Assembly: GCA_964522485.1 (NCBI GenBank)
Contig: CAZFUS010000019.1
Location: 1 to 36,277, forward strand
DNA length: 36,277 nt
Reading direction: 5' to 3'
Source: Methylohalomonas sp964522485
GTDB taxonomy: Bacteria > Pseudomonadota > Gammaproteobacteria > Methylohalomonadales > Methylohalomonadaceae
Shown here one piece after another: positions 24,692 through 31,492 of this stretch. Numbering within the stretch: the stretch's first letter is position 1; every line of letters starts with the position of its first letter. The position numbers and the translations under genes are program-made. The notes below the pieces were generated by a model, which worked only from the letters and a program-made list of their open reading frames with translations, searched no databases and was not told the origin of the DNA.

Positions 24692-25117
24692 CTAGATCGG
24701 TTTGACGACGGCCAGTATCACGATTGCAATCAGAAACAGAACCGGTATTTCATTAAACCAGCGGTACCAGACGTGGCTGCGGCGGTTCCGATCGTGTTTG
24801 AAATCGCGCAGAAGTTTGGCGCAGTAGGCGTGATAACCGATCAGGATCAGAACGAGCGCCAGTTTGATATGCAGCCAGAGCATATCGCGGTACATATCCC
24901 AGGCATAGCTGAAGGTGAGCCACAGACCGAGGATAATGGTCAACAGGGCACCGGGTGTCATGATGCCGTAAAACAGTTTGCGTTCCATGATCTTGAAGCG
25001 CTGATTGCCGATCTCGTCCTCGGTCATCGCGTGATACACGAACAGCCGGGGAAGATAGAACAGCCCGGCGAACCAGGTGGTCATGAAGATGATGTGGAAA
25101 GCTTTCACCCAAAGCAT
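24692..25117 (-). CDS. hemJ: HemJ-type protoporphyrinogen IX oxidase (CopD/HemJ family membrane protein)
   Basis: HemJ oxidises protoporphyrinogen IX in bacteria lacking HemG/HemY. The 141-residue protein starts MLWVKAFHIIFMTTWFAGL (25117), the family N-terminus with the conserved His. It has four membrane segments, LFYGIMTPGALLTIILGLW and LWLHIKLALVLILIGYHAYC among them, with the conserved Lys in the latter. Confusion with CopD is possible, but length and sequence favour HemJ. A longer in-frame extension to 25327 is not genuine: it runs through hairpins and a partial copy of the same gene start. The original start may have been at 25332, tightly coupled to the upstream thioredoxin gene. Confidence 0.87.
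   Translation of the reverse strand: MLWVKAFHIIFMTTWFAGLFYLPRLFVYHAMTEDEIGNQRFKIMERKLFYGIMTPGALLTIILGLWLTFSYAWDMYRDMLWLHIKLALVLILIGYHAYCAKLLRDFKHDRNRRSHVWYRWFNEIPVLFLIAIVILAVVKPI
25062..25117 (-). repeat. hemJ 5' repeat, copy 1 (in the functional gene)
   Basis: The first 56 bases of hemJ. They match copy 2 at 25277-25332 except at two positions (GATGTGG versus GATATGG, and AGCTTTC versus AGCCTTC on the plus strand). The offset is 215 bases. Confidence 0.9.
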
Positions 25118-25157
25118 CAGGTCAACTCTGAACTCGAGTGCAATCCGCCGGGCTGTT

Positions 25158-25261
25158 CGTGCCGCCAGGGAAGGCGGCACGCGAGCATAACGAGCGGGAG
25201 GCGGCGCGGGCATGGACCGCGCCAGCTGACCCCGGACCCGGCCAGGATGGCCGGTGTCCGG
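25158..25261. repeat. Cluster of three strong hairpins in the hemJ leader
   Basis: Three inverted repeats stand close together. CGTGCCGCC/GGCGGCACG (25158-25166 and 25173-25181) is a perfect nine-base stem. GGCGCGG/CCGCGCC (25203-25209 and 25217-25223) is a perfect seven-base stem. CCGGACCCGGCC/GGCCGGTGTCCGG (25232-25243 and 25249-25261) has 12 pairs and one bulge. They lie between the two hemJ 5' copies and would be transcribed in the hemJ leader. They resemble REP-type palindromes; none has a T-run to make it a clear terminator. Confidence 0.75.
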
Positions 25262-25276
25262 GAATAAGGAATCGAA

Positions 25277-25332
25277 AGCCCGGCGAACCAGGTGGTCATG
25301 AAGATGATATGGAAAGCCTTCACCCAAAGCAT
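25277..25332 (-). repeat. hemJ 5' repeat, copy 2 (truncated remnant)
   Basis: This encodes MLWVKAFHIIFMTTWFAG again, then departs into unrelated sequence. Its ATG follows the stop of the thioredoxin gene by three bases (TAG-CCC-ATG), the spacing expected of the original operon. It is probably a remnant left by a duplication or insertion; translation would give a non-functional 71-residue product. Confidence 0.85.
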
Positions 25333-25335
25333 GGG

Positions 25336-25851
25336 CTAACCTGCTTGCCGGTTGTCGATCATGTGGCCTATGCGTTCGTGCATTGCCTCAGCGTCAAACA
25401 GGCCGATTCTGTGAACAACCACCCGCCCGTCCGGTGCGATCAGAAAGGTTGTCGGTGTCAGAGTGACATTATCAAAAGCCTTTGCTACTTCGCCTCGGAT
25501 GTCGAGCGCTATCTGGTAGGGGAGATCGCGCGCCCGGGTGAATTCGACTACCTGATTCGGCGGATCGTAGGACATCGCGACGCCGAATATCGCCAGACCG
25601 CGCTCATGGTAAGCTTCATGCAGCTCGATGAGGTGCGGGATCTCTTTCATGCAACTGGAACAGGTTGTGGCCCAGAAGGTGACCAGGACCGGCCGGCCAC
25701 GCAGTTCCGTGAGCGGGATTTCGTCCCCCTGCAGAGTTTTCAATGTGACGGCTGGCGCCTGATTCAGCCCGCTTGGGGTCAGCCACAGCAGCACGGCTAT
25801 CGCCAGCAGGGCCGACACACCGGCGGCGATCCACCAGTCTCGCTGCGTCAT
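25336..25851 (-). CDS. TlpA/ResA-like membrane-anchored thioredoxin
   Basis: A 171-residue thiol-disulfide protein. An N-terminal anchor (WWIAAGVSALLAIAVLLWL) is followed by a periplasmic thioredoxin fold. The active site is Cys64-Cys67 in FWATTCSSCMKEIPHLIEL. The TlpA-family cis-Pro strand TPTTFLIAPDGRVVVHRIG is present. It is likely to reduce periplasmic cysteines, for instance in cytochrome c maturation, but no ccm genes are near. The start overlaps the DUF4126 stop by four bases (ATGA). Confidence 0.92.
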   Translation of the reverse strand: MTQRDWWIAAGVSALLAIAVLLWLTPSGLNQAPAVTLKTLQGDEIPLTELRGRPVLVTFWATTCSSCMKEIPHLIELHEAYHERGLAIFGVAMSYDPPNQVVEFTRARDLPYQIALDIRGEVAKAFDNVTLTPTTFLIAPDGRVVVHRIGLFDAEAMHERIGHMIDNRQAG

Positions 25852-26492
25852 AAGGCGTTATCTGATGAGGCACCGGTGCCGGGTGGTGGCAATGGTGCCG
25901 GGCGCCGGAACAGGCTGGCGATCTTGGCGAACAGCGCCCGCAGACCGCGCCAGATTTTGGGCAGCAGCCAGATCATCAGACCGATGAACAGTACGATAGC
26001 CACCAGGAAGAACGCCGGATGGTACAGGGCTGCCCACAGACCGCCGATCACCAGGGCATCCTCACCCAGCGATACGGCCCAGTTGCTGAACGGTTCGGGA
26101 GAAGTATTAATCAGCACCCGACTACCGGCCTTGGTGGCATGGGCGCCGGCGGCGAGACTGCCGCCGAGGATAAAGGCCATCAGTTCCGCAGCCTGGCTGG
26201 TGTCACCGACCGCGCCCATGGCCAGCACAGCGCCAGCCGGGATGCGGATGAATGTATGAATGGTGTCCCAGCCAGTATCAACCCCGGGCATCTTGTCGGC
26301 GAAAAATTCGACACAATACATAAGCCCGGCAGCAAACATAATCAGCGGATCCATGACCACCTCGAGCGCCGGAGGCAGAACGATGTGGCCGGTGCTGCCC
26401 AGCAGACCGAGCATGAATATTGTGGCATACAGATTGATGCCGCTGGCCCAGGCCACTCCCATGGTCAGTGCGATAATCTGAATGACTTCCAT
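25848..26492 (-). CDS. DUF4126-family membrane protein
   Basis: A 214-residue integral membrane protein of unknown function. ATG at 26492 is preferred because GGAGG stands nine bases upstream; an in-frame start at 26528 is less suitable. It has several hydrophobic helices (IIALTMGVAWASGINLYATI, LMYCVEFFADKMPGVDTGWD region, and LVAIVLFIGLMIWLLPKIW). The conserved family stretch WASGINLYAT and the motif DKMPGVDTGWDTIHTFIR are seen. A proline-rich cytoplasmic tail ends it. It is first in a three-gene minus operon with the thioredoxin and hemJ. Confidence 0.85.
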   Translation of the reverse strand: MEVIQIIALTMGVAWASGINLYATIFMLGLLGSTGHIVLPPALEVVMDPLIMFAAGLMYCVEFFADKMPGVDTGWDTIHTFIRIPAGAVLAMGAVGDTSQAAELMAFILGGSLAAGAHATKAGSRVLINTSPEPFSNWAVSLGEDALVIGGLWAALYHPAFFLVAIVLFIGLMIWLLPKIWRGLRALFAKIASLFRRPAPLPPPGTGASSDNAL

Positions 26493-26603
26493 CAGCGATC
26501 CTCCAGCGGGTGCGGCGTTAGTCCACACCCGATTTTACGCTATTATCCGCCCTGGAACCGCCCGTCGAGCCGCGCCAGAGTGTATGCGCCCGGGAAATAT
26601 TCC

Positions 26604-26725
26604 TTGACACCCAATTACTTGGTACGTATCCTCAATATCTTCATCGACCGCTACTGCGCGATGAATGCAATAAAAATAACCATAAAGCTGGTTCAAGATT
26701 CAAAAGCGGCTTCGGCCGCTTTTTT
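26604..26725 (+). ncRNA. Candidate small RNA with own promoter and terminator
   Basis: TTGACA (26604-26609) and TATCCT (26627-26632) are spaced by 17 bases. About 85-90 bases later stands a textbook Rho-independent terminator (26702-26725). No protein frame with a ribosome site fits between. The interval holds one small inverted repeat, CATCG/CGATG. The transcript would run from about 26640. It is a prediction; the sequence matches no RNA family I recognise. Confidence 0.5.
26702..26725 (+). terminator. Rho-independent terminator
   Basis: AAAAGCGGC, TTCG tetraloop, GCCGCTTTTTT: a perfect nine-pair stem counting A-T pairs, followed by a T-run. No plus-strand gene ends nearby, which is why a short non-coding transcript is proposed. 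On the minus strand the DUF4126 gene reads away from it. Confidence 0.85.
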
Positions 26726-26732
26726 ATTGGCT

Positions 26733-26986
26733 GACGCCCAGCCGGGCACATCGGTCTGGTGTGGTTCCTTCCACAGCACAGCAATCTGGCAATATATCTC
26801 TTTCCGGGACCCGGCCACGAATTGAGTCAGATCAATATATTTAGAGTAATCAATTTGTTAAAATGCCTTCGCCGGTCATTTGATCGGTGTCACAGCCACC
26901 GGTTCGAATCCTGGTAACGACTGGCTTTATCAATCCCTGTCTGCCTCTTATCATTAGTCGCGTCACGAACCCCCCGGTTTCCAGTT
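26733..26986. other. Intergenic region upstream of argC
   Basis: About 250 bases without a supportable gene. A TTAAAAT near 26858 could be a -10 but no fitting -35 was found. A tRNA-like GGTTCGAATCC at 26901-26911 belongs to no complete cloverleaf. Confidence 0.4.
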
Positions 26987-28030
26987 ATGTCAAAAGATCG
27001 CATCAGGGTTGGCATTGTCGGTGCCAGTGGCTACACCGGCATGGAATTATTGCGTCTGCTGTTGCAGCACCCACAGGCCGAGGTGGCCTGTGTCACTTCG
27101 CGGACCGAGGCCGGCCAGCCGGTAGCAACCAGCTTCCCACACCTGCAGGGGGTGCTGGAGCTGAATTTCTGCGCGCCTGAGGCAAAAATGCTGTCCGGCT
27201 GCGACCTGGTGTTTTTCACGACGCCCAATGCGACAGCCATGCATATGGTGCCTGAGTTGCTGAACACCGGCGTGCGGGTCATAGACTTGTCGGCCGATTT
27301 CCGTATCCGGGATGCCATACTCTGGTCGCAGTGGTATGGCGAAGCCCATGCCTGTCCGGAATTGTTGCCCGAGGCTGTTTATGGTCTGCCCGAAATCAAC
27401 CGCGCAAGTATCAGCGAGGCCCGGCTGGTGGCCAATCCGGGCTGTTATCCCACGGCCGTGGTTCTGGCACTGCTACCGGTTCTGGAGGCGGGAGTGGTCG
27501 ATCCGCAGCGCCTGATAGCCGATGCCAAATCAGGCGTCAGTGGTGCCGGCCGCAAGGCCAGCCTGGCAACGTTGTTCGGGGAAGTCAGCGAAAATTTCAA
27601 GGCCTATGGTGTTTCCGGACATCGCCATCACCCTGAGATCCGCCAGGCCCTGGGCTGGGTGACTGCCAGCAGCGATCCGGAATTGACGTTTGTACCGCAT
27701 CTCCTGCCCATGATCCGGGGAATTCACGCAACGGTCTATGCTGAACTGACCGATAGCTCGGTTGATGTGCAACGCCTGTACGAGCAGCGGTACCAGGATG
27801 AACCGTTCGTGCAAGTCATGGCCCCGAATTCCCATCCGGACACCCGGTCGGTACGCGGGTCCAATATCTGTCGGCTGGCATTGCATCGGTCGGACGGTTG
27901 CCGGCTGATCGTGCTCTCCGTGATCGATAATCTTGTCAAGGGTGCTGCCGGTCAGGCTGTACAGAACATGAACCTGATGTACCACTGGTCCGAGACGACC
28001 GGACTTGGGCAGATGCCACTGGTACCGTGA
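26987..28030 (+). CDS. argC: N-acetyl-gamma-glutamyl-phosphate reductase ArgC
   Basis: ArgC reduces N-acetylglutamyl-phosphate to the semialdehyde with NADPH, the third step of arginine synthesis. The 347-residue protein is the long (type 1) form. The NADP fold GASGYTGMELLRLL begins at residue 12, the catalytic Cys153 is in ANPGCYPTA, and the family segments FRIRDA, SGVSGAGRKA, SGHRHHPEI and FVPHLLPMIRGI follow. The end reads DNLVKGAAGQAVQNMNLMY. No other arg gene is nearby. Confidence 0.98.
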   Translation: MSKDRIRVGIVGASGYTGMELLRLLLQHPQAEVACVTSRTEAGQPVATSFPHLQGVLELNFCAPEAKMLSGCDLVFFTTPNATAMHMVPELLNTGVRVIDLSADFRIRDAILWSQWYGEAHACPELLPEAVYGLPEINRASISEARLVANPGCYPTAVVLALLPVLEAGVVDPQRLIADAKSGVSGAGRKASLATLFGEVSENFKAYGVSGHRHHPEIRQALGWVTASSDPELTFVPHLLPMIRGIHATVYAELTDSSVDVQRLYEQRYQDEPFVQVMAPNSHPDTRSVRGSNICRLALHRSDGCRLIVLSVIDNLVKGAAGQAVQNMNLMYHWSETTGLGQMPLVP

Positions 28031-28119
28031 TGTGGTTCCTGGAGTGGCTGCCGGGGCCGGCGTATGCTGGTCACCCCTGACTAGGCTGGCGCCCTGTCCA
28101 TGTTGATCGGATTAAATGT

Positions 28120-28836
28120 ATGAATCGCCTGATAGTTGCCCGCCGCCGTCCCTGGCGTTTGCTGGCCGGCATACTCATGTTGATTGTTCTGATAGTCATA
28201 GGCGGCTGGTTGGTAGCCGGACTGGCACATTGGGAGCTTATTCAGGGGCAGATGGCGAGTAACCAGCTGGAACAGAATGAGTGGCAGGCTGACCGCAACG
28301 TTACGGAACAGATCCAGCATCTGCATGAGCAACTGGCTGTTCTCAGAACAGAACGCAATATGGAAAAACAGACCGCGTCAGAGCTGCAGGAGCAGATTCG
28401 CAGGTTGCAGGGTGAAATCTACTCGCTGACCCGGGAGCTTGAGTTTTACCGCGGTATCGTTTCAGCCACCAAAGACGTGGATGGGCTGAACGTTCAGGCT
28501 TTACGCGTAGAACCGACGAGTACACCGGATCAGTACCGTATTATCCTTGTGTTAACCCGGGTGGTGAAAGGTGATGGATTGGCCAAGGGGTCAGTTAGAA
28601 TGACGCTGGAAGGCTCACGGTATGGTTCAGAGCATGAACTCAGGATCGATGAACTGGCCGGTGATTCTCAGGTGGCCAAGCTCGACTATCATTTCAAACA
28701 GTTCAAGCGTTTCGAGGGATTCGTGGATCTGCCCTCCGGTTTTGCCCCACGACGTGTGCGGGTAGAGTTACTGCCGAAGAATGGCAACCACGCTAAAATC
28801 GAACGGGTCTTTGAATGGCCGGAAGTAACCGGTTAG
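28120..28836 (+). CDS. DUF6776-like membrane-anchored coiled-coil protein
   Basis: A 238-residue protein with one N-terminal membrane segment (about residues 15-38, LLAGILMLIVLIVIGGWLVA). A coiled coil of about 70 residues follows, with heptads in IQHLHEQLAVLRTERN and ELQEQIRRLQGEIYSLTREL. The C-terminal beta-rich periplasmic domain includes LEFYRGIVSATKDVDGLNVQ, typical of the DUF6776 family that lies beside bactofilin genes in many gammaproteobacteria. The function is unknown; a link with bactofilin-based cell-shape assembly is inferred from the 13-base spacing to the next gene. GGATTAAATGT precedes the start. Confidence 0.82.
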   Translation: MNRLIVARRRPWRLLAGILMLIVLIVIGGWLVAGLAHWELIQGQMASNQLEQNEWQADRNVTEQIQHLHEQLAVLRTERNMEKQTASELQEQIRRLQGEIYSLTRELEFYRGIVSATKDVDGLNVQALRVEPTSTPDQYRIILVLTRVVKGDGLAKGSVRMTLEGSRYGSEHELRIDELAGDSQVAKLDYHFKQFKRFEGFVDLPSGFAPRRVRVELLPKNGNHAKIERVFEWPEVTG

Positions 28837-28849
28837 GAGGGAGCAGAAG

Positions 28850-29278
28850 ATGTGGGGAAGAAAGAAGAAACGCCGGACTACCCGGGTAGACACCCTGATA
28901 GGGCAGCATACCCAGGTGCTTGGAGATGTACGTTTTACAGGCGGTCTGCATGTCGATGGTACCGTCAAGGGGAATGTCATCACAGAGAACGATGATGGCT
29001 CCCTGCTGTCGCTCAGCGATCAGGGCACTATCGAGGGTGAGGTCAAAGTGCCCTATGTGGTACTGAACGGTACCGTTATGGGGGACGTCAGCGCCAACGA
29101 ACATGTTGAACTTGCCTCAAACGCCCGTGTCACCGGTAATGTCTACTACAATCTTATCGAAATGGCAGTTGGCGCAGAGGTCAACGGCAAACTGGTGCAT
29201 AATGAGAAGCCGGATACCGAGTCCGGCACATCCCCGGAGCAGGCGGAGGGAGTATTGAAGACATCCGACTCCCTATAA
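28850..29278 (+). CDS. Bactofilin
   Basis: Bactofilins are polymer-forming cytoskeletal proteins that help shape the cell and place wall enzymes. The 142-residue protein has a basic N-terminus (WGRKKKRRTTRVDTLIG) and then the beta-helix core: TQVLGDVRFTGGLHVDGTVKG, GTIEGEVKVPYVVLNGTVMG and ELASNARVTGNVYYNLIEM, ending in an acidic, disordered tail. AGGAGGGAGCAGAAG gives a good ribosome site. It is co-transcribed with the DUF6776-like gene, and its stop codon opens the terminator that follows. Confidence 0.95.
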   Translation: MWGRKKKRRTTRVDTLIGQHTQVLGDVRFTGGLHVDGTVKGNVITENDDGSLLSLSDQGTIEGEVKVPYVVLNGTVMGDVSANEHVELASNARVTGNVYYNLIEMAVGAEVNGKLVHNEKPDTESGTSPEQAEGVLKTSDSL

Positions 29279-29301
29279 CCAACTAAAATAGTTGGTTTTT
29301 T
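29277..29301 (+). terminator. Rho-independent terminator after bactofilin
   Basis: AACCAACTA, AAA loop, TAGTTGGTT then TTTT. The perfect nine-base stem starts within the bactofilin stop codon and overlaps the probable -35 region of erpA. Confidence 0.85.
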
Positions 29302-29324
29302 AGACTGGTAAGTGTTATACTTAC
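29292..29324 (+). promoter_or_regulatory. Possible erpA promoter with overlapping inverted repeat
   Basis: TTGGTT (29292-29297) and TATACT (29316-29321) are 18 bases apart, about 35 bases before the erpA start. GTAAG/CTTAC (29308-29312 and 29320-29324) forms an inverted repeat across the -10 and could be an operator. It does not look like a known IscR site. Confidence 0.4.
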
Positions 29325-29356
29325 AATAGTAAATTTTTAACCCTAGAAGATAAGCC

Positions 29357-29737
29357 ATGAGTGAAGTGCAAGAGACCACGCCGCAAGAAACCCCCAGCGC
29401 TGGTGAAGACAATCCCCTGATCTTTACCGATTCAGCCGCCAGCAAGGTGCGCGAACTGATTGCCGAGGAGAATAATGAAGCGCTGATGTTGCGCGTCTTC
29501 ATCAGTGGCGGTGGCTGTTCGGGTTTTCAGTACGGTTTTACTTTTGATGAAAATGTTGATGACGGTGATACGGTTGTCGAAAAAGACGGGGTAAAGCTGC
29601 TTATTGACCCCATGAGCTTCATGTATCTGACAGGCGCTGAAATCGACTATACCGAAGGACTGGAAGGTGCCCAGTTCGTGATCCGCAACCCTAATGCCAC
29701 CACTACCTGCGGCTGCGGTTCCTCCTTCTCCGTCTAG
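29357..29737 (+). CDS. erpA: Iron-sulfur cluster insertion protein ErpA
   Basis: ErpA is an A-type carrier that delivers Fe-S clusters to respiratory and isoprenoid enzymes. The 126-residue protein has an acidic N-terminal extension of about 20 residues, then the HesB/IscA fold: LIFTDSAASKVRELIAEE, LRVFISGGGCSGFQYGF (Cys54), IDPMSFMYLTGAEIDY and NPNATTTCGCGSSFSV (Cys118 and Cys120). The three cysteines match the cluster ligands, and the PNATTTCGCGSSF ending is that of ErpA rather than IscA. Confidence 0.96.
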   Translation: MSEVQETTPQETPSAGEDNPLIFTDSAASKVRELIAEENNEALMLRVFISGGGCSGFQYGFTFDENVDDGDTVVEKDGVKLLIDPMSFMYLTGAEIDYTEGLEGAQFVIRNPNATTTCGCGSSFSV

Positions 29738-29785
29738 CCGGAATTCTTGATCTTGCCAGCGTCTGTACAGGCTGGTGACCAATAA

Positions 29786-29817
29786 AAAAAGGCGCTACCC
29801 ATAAGTAGCGCCTTTTT
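29786..29817. terminator. Bidirectional Rho-independent terminator
   Basis: AAAAAGGCGCTAC, CCATAA loop, GTAGCGCCTTTTT: a 13-pair stem with A and T runs on both sides. It lies between the convergent erpA and PEP-CTERM genes and can end both transcripts. Confidence 0.9.
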
Positions 29818-29863
29818 CATGAACAACTTTTGACTTGAGTGGGATTCGAGTCAAATAATCTAC

Positions 29864-30517
29864 TTACTTACGACGGCGACCCGCAAAGCCCAAACCTGCC
29901 AGAGCAAGGCCCAGCAGGCCAACCGTGGCCGGTTCCGGCACCTGTTGCTGGCGCGCGGTCAGTCGGATGGCTATGTCGTCATAATCGCCATCCGGACCGG
30001 CGCCGCCATCGTCAAGGAACAGATCGATGACATCACAACTCGTAGCGGTAGGGTCACCGACACAACTGGCGAAAAAGTTCGGGCCGGCCGTGCCATTGGC
30101 ATTATTCGGGTTAGCGCCATTCATGACCAAACCTGCACCGCTGTTATAGGTGAACAGGAACGGAATCAGCTGGTTCGCGTAATTATCCGAGTTGATCGGA
30201 CCGGTCGTCAGCGTAGTGCCGGGCGCGGTGCTGTTGGTGCTTACCAACGTTGTACCGGCAAATAAGAAACCGTTGACGTAACCCGCTTCTTTGCCCAGGT
30301 AAGTGATGTCAAAAATGTAAGTGCCAGGAGCGCCGAACAGAAGCTGCGAGCCATAGTGGCCGTCAAGCGTGACTCCGTTACCCAGGATATCATTCGTGGC
30401 ACCGCCTGGAATGAGCCCCGCAGTTCCCCCCTCAATATCGATCAGAGCTGCGTTGGCTGAACCAGCACTGAGTATGAGTGCCGATGCCAGCGTCAATGAC
30501 AATAATTTGACCTTCAT
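29864..30517 (-). CDS. PEP-CTERM sorting-domain exported protein
   Basis: A 217-residue exported protein. The signal peptide MKVKLLSLTLASALILSAGS continues ANA before the cleavage site. The C-terminal 25 residues are a PEP-CTERM signal: VPEP at about 193-196, a hydrophobic helix GLLGLALAGLGFAG, then RRRK. This signal is recognised by the EpsH/XrtA exosortase, which is not in the window, so it must be elsewhere. The body is Gly/Asn/Thr-rich and contains one Cys pair (SCVGDPTATSC) and an acidic DDGGAGPDGDYDD stretch that could bind calcium. Such proteins are usually linked to exopolysaccharide and surface display. A likely sigma-54 promoter lies upstream. Confidence 0.93.
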   Translation of the reverse strand: MKVKLLSLTLASALILSAGSANAALIDIEGGTAGLIPGGATNDILGNGVTLDGHYGSQLLFGAPGTYIFDITYLGKEAGYVNGFLFAGTTLVSTNSTAPGTTLTTGPINSDNYANQLIPFLFTYNSGAGLVMNGANPNNANGTAGPNFFASCVGDPTATSCDVIDLFLDDGGAGPDGDYDDIAIRLTARQQQVPEPATVGLLGLALAGLGFAGRRRK

Positions 30518-30565
30518 GATGTAGCTCCCTGTTTATTGCTTAACTAATTGCTGATACGGGAAACA

Positions 30566-30582
30566 TGCAGTTTATATGCCAG
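30566..30582 (-). promoter_or_regulatory. Probable sigma-54 (-24/-12) promoter of the PEP-CTERM gene
   Basis: On the minus strand CTGGCATATAAACTGCA matches the consensus TGGCAC-N5-TTGC, with GG and GC exactly ten bases apart. Transcription would begin near 30555, about 38 bases before the start codon. PEP-CTERM genes in several lineages are controlled by RpoN with the PrsK/PrsR two-component system, which supports the reading. Confidence 0.6.
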
Positions 30583-30602
30583 AAATAACTTGTTAATAAA
30601 AA

Positions 30603-30703
30603 CATGGGGTTAAAAACCAGCGTCACCCCATGGATGTCATACAAATGTAAACTAAGCCGACGCACCATTAATGTGCCTCGGCGCTCCCGATTTCGGGCTT
30701 TTT
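30603..30703. promoter_or_regulatory. Inverted-repeat cluster upstream of the sigma-54 promoter
   Basis: Three structures: CATGGGGT/ACCCCATG (30603-30610 and 30625-30632); GCCGA-C-GCAC/GTGC-C-TCGGC (30656-30665 and 3073-30682, the second arm at 30673-30682) with one mismatch; and CCCG/CGGG followed by CTTTTT (30686-30703), which on the plus strand resembles a terminator. Their place 20-140 bases upstream of the -24 element suits an enhancer-binding site. Whether they act as protein sites or RNA is not known. Confidence 0.45.
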
Positions 30704-30793
30704 ACTATAATTATCTGAAATTTATGGAATAAATCTGTTGAATGGTTGCTGGTCGAGCGGTTTTCTGGCATGTAACGATTTCTTTACACAAAC

Positions 30794-31492
30794 TTAATTT
30801 ATCCTTTCCAGCACCATACTGGCTTCGCCGGGATTGAGTTCCCGGCTCTCGGCGTACTCGCGCCGCTCGCTCTTGATAAGGCCGATGCCGGGCGCATACC
30901 AGCGCGTCAATTCAATGCGGATGACGGCGCGTTCCTGCAGGCTGCCGTATTCGAGTATTTCACTGGCTTCTGCCTTGACTCTGGCTACACCATCAAAACG
31001 TCCGGCCGGTGTGGTAACGGTTTCGTCCAGAGTTTCGCACAGGAACTCGGCCTGCAATGTTCTTTTCAGGCCACGGCCGGCTTTTTCCAGGGAATGTTTG
31101 CGCCATTCCAGCAGATGGGTGGTCAAGAGAGACTGCCAGCGGTCGCCGCGCTGCAATGGTTGTGGTAACAGCAGGATGGGCGCCGGCAGGGATACCGGTT
31201 CACCCGCTTCAAAGGCGGCAATTTCCATGATTCCTTCGGGGCGGGACTGCAAAAGCCGTAGCGGACCGCTGGCGGTAACCTGCCGGTAGACCGTCTCGCC
31301 GGCCACGGTCAGCGGACCCTGAAACGTCGTCAGGATTTTCTGGTGATAGGTTTCACCGCTGCGTACCTGGGTGAGAGCGTAAGTCAGCGTCGGGGCATCC
31401 GCCAGTGGCAGATAACCGGTGTCCTGCTGCTGGCAGGCGGTACACAGGACTGCGAGTAAAATGACAACGACAGGGCAATCCAGCTGCGGCAT
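30794..31492 (-). CDS. Hypothetical lipoprotein
   Basis: A 232-residue lipoprotein of unknown function. The lipobox is VLCTAC (Cys20). The mature protein is beta-strand-rich, with segments LTYALTQVRSGETYHQ, LLLPQPLQRGDRWQSLL, TTPAGRFDGVARVKAE and RWYAPGIGLIKSERREYAE. The last two recall the DUF3108-like lipoprotein-carrier fold, in which a protein is described by 'AGxFxGV...YaPGiGlv'. Its start overlaps the anmK stop by four bases (ATGA), so it is translated with anmK. Confidence 0.8.
   Translation of the reverse strand: MPQLDCPVVVILLAVLCTACQQQDTGYLPLADAPTLTYALTQVRSGETYHQKILTTFQGPLTVAGETVYRQVTASGPLRLLQSRPEGIMEIAAFEAGEPVSLPAPILLLPQPLQRGDRWQSLLTTHLLEWRKHSLEKAGRGLKRTLQAEFLCETLDETVTTPAGRFDGVARVKAEASEILEYGSLQERAVIRIELTRWYAPGIGLIKSERREYAESRELNPGEASMVLERIN

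Noticed and set aside
25138..26259. 373-codon plus-strand frame across hemJ leader, tlpA and DUF4126
   Set aside because: It is antisense to three well-supported genes and has the composition of a shadow frame.
26885..26915. tRNA-like T-arm GGTTCGAATCC and a five-pair hairpin
   Set aside because: No acceptor stem or D arm can be built and the hairpin loop does not fit an anticodon loop; it is not a tRNA gene.
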